Below, piece after piece: positions 49,301 to 61,400 of a DNA stretch of 64,000 nt. Where the stretch lies: the NCBI GenBank assembly GCA_033063855.1, contig CP093829.1, positions 10,984,243 to 11,048,242 of the forward strand, written 5' to 3'. Each line of letters opens with the position of its first letter. The first letter of the stretch is position 1. A program made the translations under genes and the position numbers. The notes beneath the pieces were generated by a model. It had not been told where the DNA came from. It saw only the letters and a program-made list of their open reading frames with translations, and searched no databases. The stretch comes from Smittia aterrima. Its lineage: Eukaryota > Arthropoda > Insecta > Diptera > Chironomidae.

Positions 49301-52300
49301 TGTGATTTGCCGAAATAGCGGAAACGAGCAAAGGAAGAATTTTAGACAAATTGACTTCCTGTCGTCTATTCATAGAAAAGAAGGAAGAACGGCGGCTGCT
49401 AACAAAGCTCTGATAGAAGATAAAAAGAAAACTCTTGATGGGCGGCGTTCTAATAAAAATTCAATTTTCCAGAAAATCGCAATGGGTCGAGTGAAGTGTT
49501 TGTTAGTTTGAAGCAATCGCCAGAGTAACATCTATCTCATCTCATCATCGCAACAAAGTGTAAAATGAAATTGACGACGACGAGAAGTGACGAGAAAAAT
49601 GTTTACAATTTGTTGTCCACGAAAAGTGAAAATGTTTTTCACAAGGAGACAAAGTCTCTTGATTTTAAAGGCGGCAGTGTTCGTGTTTGTATTCAGCCTT
49701 TACTTCCTTGTGCTGATCAAAGAATCTATGAATGTGATGGAGAATAATGCGAAATCTAAGACTGTGCAAGCTGCTAAAGTAGATATTGTGAGTATTCCTC
49801 GATCGAACTTTTGCGTGTCCCGGTCAATTTCGCTTGGCAAAGTCTCGAAAATTATCGCGTTTTTTTCTATCGCTCAAAAACATGATTTTATGTTCTCATT
49901 TGTTTAGCATAAGCCCATAAAAAAAATTCGATTTAAATATTCTAATTGATATGCCGAGCCTCAAACCACCCTCTATCGTTATTGCTATCGCTGTGTGCGT
50001 ATTTGAGTGACTCGTGGTGGTGCGTGTTAGGCTTCAAGACGCCTTTCTCTCTATCTTTCTCATTTGCTGATGGACAAGAAGCAATGAATTGCAAGGCTGC
50101 AAACTTTAACAGCGAGGATGACAAGCAATAAAGCATTTCAAGCGAAGTTTCAAGGAGAGAACATGTCTTGGCAAGCGAAAGACTAAAACTTTCATAAAGT
50201 TGTCACCAGTTTTATTGTCGTTAATTTCTTTATGGTGAAAACTCAAGCTCCAATTATTTATCGCTTAGGATAAACTTTTCCAACTATCCGAAACATTCTA
50301 AAGCATTTACGGAACCGAGAGAATTTAAATGATCAACAGGTTCACTAAATGTGCTCGTTTCTCGAGACAAAAAAAGATTTGATGAAAAATTCAGACACGT
50401 AAACGCTCTCATTGCAGTCAAAACAAAAGCATCATTACGTTCATTCGCGAAGTTATACGAAGGTGAAGCAGCAGAAGGCACGAGTTACACTGAAACCAGC
50501 TGAGTCATATTTGATACCAAACCCAAAGTTTCATCAAACGACAGACAAGTCTTCCGTCAACAATTCAAGCACTCAAGCAGTTGACTTACAGTCACAGCAC
50601 TCGGTAACTTTAAACCCTGTTTATGAATATTCGGAGGAGATAAATGCTCGAGCAGAGAGAGATTTTAATGAGCGACGTGAGCACTTATGGGAAGTTTGTG
50701 AGAAGAGTAAAATTCTTGGCAAATTTACGCCAAATGCTTGGGAGTTCTTCATCTCACCCGGTCATGGAGTCGCTTGGTGCAATGTGTTTAAAGCTGCTAG
50801 CTCGACATGGATGTATTATTTTAATATCCTAGGTGAGTTGACTCGTTGAAAAGGAAACTTTTATTTGGAAAATGTTTTTCAGCCGGCTACGACATAAAGT
50901 TTTTACAGCGAACAATCTCAACTCCATTGGAATTAGCTAGAAAAAGATTTCCTCGACCAAGCGTAGACGACTTGAATGAATCACTTGATAACTCTATAGC
51001 ATTCTTGGTCGTTCGCGAGCCTTTCGAACGACTCGTCTCTGCTTATCGAAATAAGATGGAAGATGGACGAAACACTTATTACAAATTGCTGGGAGATCAA
51101 ATCGTTAAAAAGTTCCGGACGACTCCGTTGATGAAAATCGTAAGTTGGGTTTTACGGCATTGGACTAATGAATTGAAATAAAATCTTAACAGGAGCAAAC
51201 TGGGCCAACATTCAAAGAGTTCCTTCAATTCGTCATTCAACATTATAAGTCGGGCGGTCGTTTTGATGAGCATTGGAGCCCAATTTATCAGTTCTGCACA
51301 CCATGTAGCATCAACTTTACATTAATTGCCAAAATGGAAACTTTCCAACGAGACACTGAGTACATAATTCGTCAAGCTGGACTCGAGACTCTTCTTCTGA
51401 ATAAAGTGCCCAAAACGGAAGAACAAAAGATAACAAATCGCTCTTTGAAGAACGACACGATCTCGTTAATACCAAAGTAAGTTGATACGCGATAATCAGA
51501 GACTTCAACTAAATTTAATCGTTACAGATATTTCTCGCAAATCGACGAAGAGCTCTTGCAGCAAATTCTCGAAATTTATCAACTCGACTTTGATTTGTTC
51601 GACTACGATAGTTCCAAGTATTCAAAGATGGTGCAAAAAAGCGAAACAAAACAAATAGACAATGTCAGCAATCGCCTGGACTTTGGAGACGGCAAAGAGT
51701 CTAAAATATTTAGTTAGACAAAGAAACTCTAGCGAAAATTGATATTTTTCTAAAACATTTCTATTTACCAAAAAAGAAAAACATTCAACGATAAAAAAAA
51801 ATTCACAACGTTAGACCATTCATTTAAAACTTAAAAACCCGAAAGCGAGGGAAGATGAAAATGTTCAAACCAATTTTACAATAGAACTTAGTATTAGCGG
51901 ATGAGGCCAGAGAGAGAGAGTGAACAAAAGCTGGTCGCTCTCTGGTCACATTCAATTGCACTTTCGACATGAGGAAAAACTCGGCACTCAACTCCATGCA
52001 TGCATAAAACTATTTTTCCAACAACAAAAACACGTTGAAATTTCATTGTGAGAAGAAAAACTTTATAAAATATTTACTAACAAAAGAGGAAATTTCATCT
52101 CGTTGGCGATAGCCGCAAAAAAAAAACAAATTTAAATAAACGAAACAGAATCCATTAAAATATAAATCAACAAAGTTTTCGATTATCATTGCTCATGTCG
52201 TTTAATGTTTAGTGAATGGAAATTATTTACGTGTTAATTTCGCTGCTGAAAAGAGAATTTTACACTCCGCAATGAACCCATTAACACTAATCGAGAAGCG

Positions 52301-55300
52301 GAAAGTTATACTTTAATCGACTCGCAATGTCTAACCGTTTATCGTCGTCAGAGGAAAAAGAAATTTGGATAATTTGTCAATTATGTCCAGATTATGTCAA
52401 GTGAAACGTAAATTAGAAACGAGAGCTTAGCGAAAGCCTTTGATTATGAAAGTAGCGTGCGACATAATTGATGAAAGATCCTTTTTTGAGCTAAATTCAT
52501 TTCATTCAATCATTCGATGTGAAAAAACTTAAATTTTTAAATGTGAAGCTGTTATGTGAACTAATGTACCTTAATTAAAATTGAAACTTTAAATGGATAA
52601 ACTAATTAAACTATTTATGAATGTGAGGAAAGTTAGTCAGAATGTGAAAAATCATTGGCTCTTCTTCTTCTCTCTCTTTAACAAAAATGAAAATTGTGTT
52701 TCATGATAAAACATTTTTTGGATATCAGACTGAAAAAGGAATAAAAATGACTCTTTTGAACAACTAAATGGATTTCTTCTCATTTATTTTCAGCCTCGCC
52801 AGTCATTTGGCGTAAAGCGATATGGAGCCGTTCTGATTGCTTCACAACGACCGCTCCACCCAGTTAGCGAAATGGAAAATTAAAAATTCAACTACGACCC
52901 CGAAACAAACAAAGAGAATTTACGAATTCGAGCGAATTTACATTCGACATGAGTGATCACATTGACTAATTGCCAAGCGCTCCGCACCCGATGGTGCCTG
53001 ACACAGTTCAATTAAGAATCAGAGCAGATACTCACTTGACAGGACCGTAAGGAGGAAGATGTAATCAGAGAATGAAATCAGCCCGTAGCTGCCTAGCTTA
53101 TAGAAGATGCTGTCCTTCTCTAGTTTTAGGTCGAGCCTCTGCGACACATTCTAGACAAGAAGAGAATGAAAATATTTTAAAACATGTTCACGTCAAACGA
53201 TTGTCATCAGGCAATGAAAAAAAAACATTTTCAAAGTTTCGAAAAAGGTGAAAAAGCGAAATTCGCTCTATGACATTCCAGAAAGAACTCTCCATGCAGA
53301 AAAAGAAAACAAAAACGTTTGAGGTTCGTGCGTCATCAATTAGAAATAGGCGAATGGGTTAAATGTTTTGAGTTTTAGGTGAGAACGGGATTTGTGATTG
53401 CGAATTTTGATTAAACATTTAATGGCTTTTCAGCACGTCGCCATCAATCAAATATTAATTGCATTTTTGTCACTCGAGCACTTCGACGCTATAAATAGCA
53501 AAAAGCTTTCACATTTCCCCGACGAAAAGCAATCGAAATGTTTATTTTATATCGAAAAGCTCTTCGTGCGCCAAACATTTTCTGATAAAACTTTCACAAT
53601 GTTGCACTCTAGTTGCCTGGACTATTTGCTTGATGTGGAAATCGATAAAATCATAAAGTGGAGATCTAGTGAGGTGGAAGGGGTTGAATTGCTTTCCTAT
53701 TCAAGTTCATGGATGAAGGAAACAGCTTTTCATGCATTTGCTTCGTATTTTGCATGAATGATAAAGTGGTTTGAATGATTTATTATTTTACAGGTGCATC
53801 AGGTTCAATCTGGTGAAAGGGACGTTCATTGCAGTTAAATCTAACAAGTCCCAGTGAGCTTAGCTAATCTAAGAAAGGAACTTTCTACACTTCAACTCTA
53901 AAAGGAATCGAAAGTTGTGAAATTAGAAAGGAACAACTTTCAACGCGAAGAAAGTTAATTCTAGAGAAGAAAGAAAAGTTGAAGATAAAGAAGTGAAGAA
54001 CGAAAAACTATTGCGGCTTATGAAGCTTTAGTTTACCGAATAATTTATCTAGAGGGAGGAATCGGTCAGCGGTTGATGAAGATCGGAGAGGTTAGTAAGG
54101 CGAAAAGGTACATCAAATTAGAAGAAAACCCAATCAGTCGTGACTTGTCATCACTACAAACCAATAAAATTATAAGAGATTGGAAAACTCAAAAGATTTT
54201 CGTGTAATTTTGTAAAAACTTTTTTTTTTCTTGTGTCAAAGTACCTCGTCATTCTGGAATATAGAACAAATAAATAGAGAGTGAGAGAGATTAATCGTGT
54301 TAGCATGGGGAGACGATTTCATTTGCAGGGGTAAGAGGCGGATTCCATTCCATTAGAATAAAAAATGCTTGGGCTCAATGCGAATTTTTAAAAAATTATG
54401 CATTTTACGGGAGGAGAAAGTTATTTTGGGGAGCATTGCTTAAATATATTCTCACTCTGTGCGTCTGGAGATTTAAAAATTACACTGAGAGACTGATCAT
54501 AATCTGAGAGTCACGATGGAGATCGTTGAAATGCTTACCTTGGGATCGTATTTCTTGAATTGATCGAGTCCAAGACCTGAAAGATTACGAAAAGATTCAT
54601 TAGCACAAGTCTACAGATTTCTCTTTTAGGAAACATCCAAGAAAAGTTAGTTAAACATAAATTTGTGCAAGAGGAAATATTCATGCGCTAACATTAAAAA
54701 GTGCAATTAACATAAATCTGAAACGAAAGCTGCTTCATCGAGAGAATTGGAACTTTCATTACAATTTCCTCGATTTCAAAATCACTACATCAAATCTACC
54801 CTCGGGCTGTCTTATTCCAGGCGTCATCGACGTGAGAAAATCAGTTGGCGTCATAAACGGCTCTCCATGATTATCACCATGATGTCCATGGGGAACTAAA
54901 ATTGTAGCGAAATAGCGAAAAACCTTGTCCGGTGTCGAGTATTGACGAATTCTATTTTCGTACTCAGTGATCTTAACAATAAAATTTTTTCATGAGGAAT
55001 GGAGAGATAACAACAAGTTGAGTTACTATCATTAGTAAGTGGAACTGAATATTATAGGAACCAACAGGTGTCACGCAAACAATATCGGGGGTCGTTATTA
55101 TTAATCCAATAAATCTAAGCAGAAAAAATCATAAATGTTTACCATTGGGAGCAGGAGAACTGTAAGGCGTGATTGCACGAATAAAATCGTCCGGCGTCAT
55201 GAAAACATTCGTTGAATCGCGATAAACAACTTTCACGGTTGCGAAATAACGAAAAATTTTGTCTGGAGTACTGAAAGCTCTCAGACGATTCTCGTAATCG

Positions 55301-55960
55301 ATAATCTTTGAATATAAAATTTTTAATTAGAAAAGAATATTCGAACTTAGAACTGCCTAAATTATTTATTGAATATTCTACTGACACCAATCGAAGGTTC
55401 CATACGAAATGGGAAATCATGGATATAAGAAATTTACCTTTCGATCTCTAAAACCAACTTTTTCCTTGACTCGTTTTTTCGTGCCATCTTCACTCTCTCC
55501 ACCTTCCTCAGGTTCTGATCCCTCTTCATCAGAAGAACTTTCTTCGATAGTTTCTTTGCCATCTTGTTGATCCATTTTTGGTTTAGGTTCTTTAATTTTA
55601 GCTTCGGCATCTACTTTTGGCATAACATCGCCAAAACTTTCACCATCGCCGCCAAAGTAACTAAAAGAAAAATCATTTTAATGGTTTGCCAAGTCTTAAA
55701 ACGTACAATTCTTACTATTTCCAGTCAAAAAAGCAGAGGAAAAAGGATGTTCCGATGAACAAATGAAAGAGTCTGGTAAGGTTAGGCACTGGCGTATTTT
55801 TGTGACCAAAGTTCTTGTAGTTTCGATACTGTTGATAACGCACTGATGGATTCACAAGATCCCGTGCTTTGAAAACGATAGGAACAAGTAATTGTGCATT
55901 GTTGGGTTGGCTAAGAAAAGATTTCTTCGCCAAAGCTCCACAAAGTCTTAAAGACGACAT
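46332..55960 (-). CDS. MICU1, calcium sensor of the mitochondrial uniporter
   Basis: EF-hand gatekeeper of the mitochondrial calcium uniporter in the intermembrane space. Exons: 55716-55960, 55438-55660, then either 55143-55305 or 54800-54971, 54539-54576, 53036-53150, 47544-47704, 46883-47124, 46719-46828, 46628-46659 and 46332-46565. The product has 520 (or 523) residues. The basic N-terminus is a mitochondrial presequence followed by a hydrophobic helix (LFHLFIGTSFFLCFFDW), a Ser/Glu/Asp-rich linker, the polybasic KKRVKEKVGFRDRK, the conserved YENRLRAFSTPDKIFRYFAT, EF-hand 1 (DLNGDGDVDSSE, ~275-286), pseudo-EF lobes and EF-hand 2 (DENMDGQLSNRE, ~466-477). Both calcium loops keep Asp at position 1 and Glu at position 12. 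The 5.3 kb intron between the exons at 53036 and 47704 hosts a sulfotransferase gene on the other strand. Confidence 0.97.
47918..47950 (+). promoter_or_regulatory. Candidate TATA/initiator core promoter
   Basis: TATAAAGG at 47918-47925 followed by GCAGT with its A at 47948, i.e. 30 nt downstream, the standard TATA-to-start distance. It points rightward inside the MICU1 intron and could serve the nested sulfotransferase (coding start 1.65 kb downstream, which would need a 5' UTR intron) or the 106-codon frame at 48013. Confidence 0.35.
49599..51717 (+). CDS. Golgi carbohydrate sulfotransferase (CHST11-14-like, Sulfotransfer_2)
   Basis: Type II Golgi enzyme of the HNK-1/chondroitin-4-O-sulfotransferase family, which transfers sulfate from PAPS to glycan chains. 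Five exons (49599-49787, 50418-50832, 50883-51139, 51193-51476, 51528-51717) join in phase to 444 residues. A short basic cytoplasmic tail precedes a signal anchor (about residues 19-40), then a polar stem with NNSS and similar sites. The PAPS 5'-phosphosulfate loop is NVFKAASSTW (~185-194) and the 3'-phosphate site lies in FLVVREPFERLVSAYRNK (~242-258). Later family motifs FDEHWSPIYQFCTPC and KMETFQRD are present. The start at 49599 is preferred because it leaves a short tail before the anchor. It lies wholly in a MICU1 intron on the opposite strand. The exact acceptor sugar is not readable from sequence. A possible AATAAA lies at 52135-52140. Confidence 0.93.
52794..52883 (+). other. Acceptor-like site with short GC-richer reading frame
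   Basis: A strong acceptor (GATTTCTTCTCATTTATTTTCAG) is followed by 29 open codons (PRQSFGVKRYGAVLIASQRP, then nine more) and TAA. The segment is clearly richer in G+C than its surroundings. Part of it can also fold: GGAGC..CGTT pairs with AACG..GCTCC. It lies downstream of the sulfotransferase on the same strand. I cannot tell a terminal alternative exon from a structured non-coding element or chance. Confidence 0.25.
54800..54971 (-). other. MICU1 alternative exon 3b
   Basis: 172 nt, with the same phases as 3a and clear homology to it: ITEYENRIRQYSTPDKVFRY, then a histidine-rich loop (VPHGHHGDNHGEP), then FMTPTDFLTSMTPGIRQPE. Acceptor TTGTTAAG, donor G|GTAGAT. Using both exons, or neither, breaks the frame. 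Confidence 0.9.
55143..55305 (-). other. MICU1 alternative exon 3a
   Basis: 163 nt, phase 0 in and phase 1 out. Encodes IIDYENRLRAFSTPDKIFRY, a variable VVYRDSTN loop, and FMTPDDFIRAITPYSSPAPN. Acceptor TTCAAAG, donor G|GTAAAC. Confidence 0.9.
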
Positions 55961-58457
55961 CGTAGCTACAAAACAAACATTGCAAAATAAATAAGAGGTT
56001 CAAAGGTCACGATAAGAGCAAGGTTTCGCATTTTTCACATTGTCACTTCATTAAAATTCAATGCAATGCAGCATTTCTTAGACGAAAGATTTGAAAATCA
56101 ATAAAAACCAAAACAAAACCTTTAAAATGAAATAAAACTTGTCCTTCACCTTGTTTCACTGCGATAACTGATTAAAATGGTTGTCGAACTTTTTCTTAAA
56201 CTTAATTCTCTGTTATCATTATTTTTTGTTTACTATTGTCGACGATTTAGTGATTTTCCGTCTTGACTTTTTTTTATTTTTATTTCTTCCTATTTTAGCT
56301 CGATTTTTGCTAAAGTGATTTGAATTTTTATCGGCCGTTAAAATTTGTTAAATCCAAGTTAAATTTTTTAATTGAATTTTTTAGAGCTATCAGAAAAATG
56401 AACAAATCTTTTAAGAAATTCTGTGAAAATTCTTTGTTTTTCACCTGAATCTGTCAAATTTTCCTAGAAGAATAAAAGGTTTCATACAAAATCTCATTCT
56501 TGACAGAAATTAAATTTCTTTTGACGAACTCAAGCATCATAAACCCCCAAAGCGTAGCAAGATTCCCATTAAAATTCAATTTACAACAAATGTCTTAATC
56601 CTATTATTTCCCGTCATAAATGCGTAAAATTATGTTTCTTTTAAAATGTTCTTCAAATTTGTTCTTCATACAATTTTTATCACATCAACTACAAGACTGA
56701 GTTCTCTTCCTTTTGGAAAATTATTCGAGGCGAAACGATAAATTTTCTGTACGGTTCTTTATCGCGAAATGACACGCATACTTTAAATTCAATAAATTTA
56801 CTGCTGTCTTTTGAAAACAGCAAGGAATGGCGAAAGAAATAAGACGGTATGTACGAAGTTTCCCGAAGAAGAATGTAAACGCATGATAAGCAAGACAATG
56901 GCAGAAGAGTACTAGAAAAACTTTCAAGAAAATAACAAAAAGCTTTTGCATTTGAGAGCCTCGTGAAACTTTCAAATATGTTTAGAGCAAAAAATTCTTT
57001 ACACAAGAACAATTCGACCAGAGGATTAAAATTACTAAAACAAACAAAATTGCACAAGCAAAACAAAAAGGAAGGAGAGAGAGAGAGAGAGAGCTCAGTA
57101 GTAAGAAACATAAAATCCAACAAGAATCAGTCTACATAAAGGGCAAACTGTTGTTTGTGAGTAAATGTATTTGCTCGGCACAGACTCAGACTGTGATTGG
57201 TGAATAGGCGTGGCCATGTAAACGATACTTTTATGCGTTGCTTTATGCCACCAATTGTAGAACATTAATGAACAAAAATGTTTTCTTCGAGTCATATTGC
57301 ATTGAAGTTCTCAACGTTTCGGATGTTAAAAGTCGTTGTTAGTGAATCGATGTTTGCAATGTTGTTCTGAACTTCAGCAGTGGAGCTCGAACCGTTGGAT
57401 ACTTTCGAGACGTGAACGAAAAATATATTAAACCGTGTAAAGTTAGTTGAATGAAAATCGAAACAACCGCCATATATCGTCGAACACATGTGTAAAGCCA
57501 AATACTAAAGGATACACCTCTCTCTCACGACTTGCTTACTCGCTTTGCTCGTGATAAACATACACACAATTTGAATAATGATTCAGTTTCGGTTTCGACA
57601 TTGGCTGATGTAAACAGATCTTCTCTCGGCACGGCGGCTTCGTAGTGAATAAAATATTTTAATTTTGTTAAAGAAAGTTAGTAAAAAAAAATTCAAGCCA
57701 ACTGTGAATTTGTGAAATGAACTGTAATTGGATTAGAAATATTTTCGTGAAAAGTTAGAATTGTGCAATGTAATTTCAGTTTTATTCTCTCAACAAACGA
57801 GTTTGTCGCTTCGCCAAAAAAGAAAGAAAGAAAAACGCAAAATGTTGGCGACAATTTTTGGCGAGCACAAAAAAATAAATTTGTGGTGGAAAATGTTTAT
57901 TCATGAAGGGGGTGGTGAATGAATAAACATATCGCTGACAGCCACTCACAAAGCTCGATTCTTCATTCCAAGTTTATTACACAATTTTGTTGCGAACGAG
58001 CCCCGCTCGTCGTGCGATAATACTCCGTCGATTATTTATTATACTCAAAGTAATAAATGCTGCAAGAATATGACGGGAGTTAATGGATTGTAAGAATCTG
58101 TGCGCCTCAGCTGCCGATGAACCATTTGTTTTATGATTCATGTTTAATTTGCGATAACGCGCTGATGTGCAGAAAGCATAAAGCTAAAATTACATTGCAC
58201 AAGATCGTTTTGCGACACTATCGCGGGAGCCAGAAATTTATTGTTTTGAGTTTTTGCAGAAGGAAAGAAAGAAGACGACGACGATGTTCAAAAAGTGTGA
58301 TAGAACGCAATAAACATTAAGTGCAAGGCAATGATTCTACAATAATCGCAAAGATTAAAGACTTCAAGGAACTCTTTCTCACGACAGAAACTCTAGTTTA
58401 TTTAAATAGTTTAATACAAAAGTCGTCAAGATTTTCGCGCTACAGAACACGTCAGCG
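55961..58457. other. Divergent intergenic region between MICU1 and eyeless
   Basis: Holds the 5' ends of two genes transcribed away from each other. A (GA)n run lies at 57075-57093. A 144-codon minus-strand frame at 56689-57123 is hydrophobic, but it starts at TTG and has no family resemblance. No clear TATA box. CAGTTTCGGTTTCG near 57585 is a weak initiator candidate for eyeless. Confidence 0.5.
57075..57093. repeat. (GA)n microsatellite
   Basis: Nine to ten uninterrupted GA units upstream of eyeless. GA runs can bind GAGA factor in flies; that role is inferred only. Confidence 0.85.
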
Positions 58458-61400
58458 ATGGGGGGAGCTGTAACCCCCTGGTCATCAACAATGATGATGG
58501 ATAGAATATCACTGGACGACATGCCGCATAAAGGTAGAGGTAATATTTTATCTTACAAACATCTCTCGTTGTCTTTTGAAGTCTTCCGAAAAATACTTTC
58601 ATTCAATGAATGAAAAAAATGTTGTCCACCCCAAAGAAAAAATTAAAAGAAATACGAAAATATTTCAAGAGCCTTTCAACACTTAAAAGAAAAATCACAA
58701 ACTATGGCCAGGTGACTTCAAAAACAATAATTATCTTCTCGCTCTCTCTTCATGTCCTCTGTGTTTTTCCCCGATCTTGTCGACTCATTGTCTAGCGAGA
58801 AGAGCAAAACATAAATTATTGAACCTCCGAATAATGGCTGAATGCACAATTGGTTGTTGAATGGATGTGTCGAGTCTATTACACGCACTTTAAATGCCAA
58901 GAGAGAGATGCAAGCGAACAAATCGTTTTTATGACACTGGAAACTCCTAATAAAGAAGTTAAAGTCTCTCTCACTCTTGATCCAGAAGCGATGCTAGGGA
59001 CTCCTGCTTGATTCTTTCACGAAAATTGTTTAAAAACCATAAATCATCCCATTCTTGTGTTGATCACATTTTCTGCCGCTTTAAGTGTGACAAAGGCAAC
59101 TCTGTAAAAGTTTAAGTTTGTTTTGGGATTATTCCGCACATTTGAGAGACTTTTCTCGGCTCCTTTGTCTCTCTTCCCGACTCAATTAATCTCCAAGCTC
59201 CGGAAAACTTCAATTTCCTTTCAGTAATTTCGTTAGAGAGATGCTGGGAAAATTTCCCAAGACTTGAAGATTATTCGGAGGATTTACTACGCCGACGGAA
59301 AAGCATTTAATGACGTGAAAAGGATCATAAATTTTGGGGAAAGCACACAGCATGCGAGAAGCAGCAGATTTTACGGTCAGCTTGACGATCAATGGAAAAC
59401 ATCTTTTCGGATTGTATTGAATAATCAATTCATTCCCTCCACTCACTTAGGAAGATTTATTGGCACAAAGGCATCGAGTCCCTCAAATTGAGATAAAAAA
59501 TAAATAACAAATCTGATCGGTTATTCTCTTTTGCCATTGTAAGTGTCGAGAATTTATTGAAACAAATTTTTTACAACATAAATTCTTTGTTGTAGATTTA
59601 TTAGAGTCGATGTTAAATGACGTTTTTGGGACGCAAGCGGCAAATGTTTTTTTGTTGTTTAAATGAGGGCAATTTGTGATCAGAGACTACTTGATCGTAG
59701 TTGAAGAGCAAACAAAGTGTTGAAGTTGACTCATTGATGAATCAGAAATTGGAATGCCTTAAGGCGCCATAACTTGATTGGACTCAATGAAATTAAACGT
59801 GATGTCAAAAATACGTTAATTGCAACCGACTAACATCTTTCAGTTGAGTAAGCGCAAAGAAATAATTCACAAAAAAAGTTACAGAGAGTTTTGAATAAAA
59901 ATATTTATTCCATTCGATTCCAGAAAGTTTTTCCACGTCAATAACTTTACTAAAAGGCGATCATGAGTGAATGAGAGAAAAATAATCAAATAATTGCAAT
60001 CGAGGAGAGCGAACTGATTTAGTTAAATGATTTTGAACAAAACGAAAAAGTCAACGGAAATAAAATTAAGGACTCACATGTGGCGGTCGATGTTGAATGC
60101 AATTCTCGGGGAAAATCAGGATTTCAAGCTTTGCATCAAATATTTAAATTACAATTTACAAATTCTTGTGTTTAAGCTAAAGGAAAGCAACATTTCTCCT
60201 TCGTCAAGAAATATTTTCACACAGAAAACAATTCGAGATCAAATTTTACCCTCGGCTTCTTGTTGTGAGATTGCAAAGGTAGTCAAAATCAGTATGAGGT
60301 CCATTCTGATGTTACAATTATTTCACTGTTAGCTAAACAAACTGGCATGTAATGACTTGCTCTATTGCTTTTCGCCATCCCCTTCTCGCTGGGCATTCGT
60401 CTATTGTTAACATTTTACCACGATTATTGATGTAATAATGGATTAATAATAGTTTCAATAATTGTTGATTTAAATAAGTTTCTTCGGCTTCTCAGAACCA
60501 AAGAATGAAAAGGATATCTTCGATCAAGGTCTCTCTCATAAAAAGTATCAGCTTCGAGTTTCATTGACGAACAGCAAAAGTTTTTTTTATAACAAATAAA
60601 AGAGTCAAGACGAATCCTAAAGAGATCGGTCGGGTTCTCAACAAAAAGGAATGTCGTGTAATCCAATATTCTCATCCAGCACAACAACAAAAAATTCTGT
60701 TCTTGAAACTCGAACAAAAAAAAATATTTGATCGAAACATTTATTTTTTATTTAGGATCGAAAAGTTTTAACATTTGGTAGACACAAAAAGTAAAGAAAG
60801 TCCTTGAAGTTGTTCGATTCGCAATTGGCAACGAGTCAGCACGCTTACAAAGAAATTTAAGTTACAACTTCAAGCGAAACTCAATTGAATGTGACATAAA
60901 GATGATGTAAGAGAATTTTTTTCGCTCGGTTGACCAAGAAACAGACGAGACAGACCACCATAATGACAACGAACGAACGAGCGAGCTAGCAATGAAATCC
61001 ATTCAAGGGAAATACTCTAACGGGTAATTAAAGCTATTGAGTTACCTGAACTCTCAGCTTTGAGGAATATTGCCACCCATTAAGCTCAAAAGCATGCAAA
61101 ATCACTGCCCGACAGTGATGAAGAAGAACTTAAAGATATCGAATTTAACTTTCCCGGTAGACGAAAAGTGAAAATCGATAAGAAAAAATATTTAAAAGTC
61201 GTCGATTGTTTTAATTTTATGCCAAAAGAAGGAAATGTCTGAGCGAGCGAAAATATTAAGAAAGATTTGCGATAAATTGATTTTAAGTCTTCTTTTGTTA
61301 TTGACACGTCGGGGTGCTGCCTCTTGCTCTCTCGAAGATTGCAGACACCATTTAGGCATTTCTTCCTTTAATTGTAATGCCAAATCCGTCAGCACATTCT

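Larger units (their letters stand above)
47705..53035. other. Large MICU1 intron hosting an antisense gene
   Basis: 5331 nt. It holds a candidate promoter at 47918-47950, the complete sulfotransferase gene (49599-51717, plus) and, at 52794-52883, an acceptor followed by a short GC-richer reading frame. An ATG frame of 106 codons at 48013-48333 (plus; basic and unrecognised) follows the candidate promoter but has no other support. The rest looks non-coding. Confidence 0.8.

Noticed and set aside
56689..57123. 144-codon minus-strand open frame between MICU1 and eyeless.
   Set aside because: It starts at TTG, is Phe/Ser/Leu-rich as expected from AT- and GA-rich DNA read on this strand, and shows no family motif or splice structure.
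60027..60332. 101-codon ATG frame inside eyeless intron 1.
   Set aside because: No motif, AT-driven composition, and no supporting signals.
60990..61242. Two-exon mini-gene joining ATGAAATCC..AACGG|GTAATT to the coding-like stretch at 61085.
   Set aside because: The donor leaves phase 2 but the acceptor needs phase 1; the join hits a stop within about a dozen codons.
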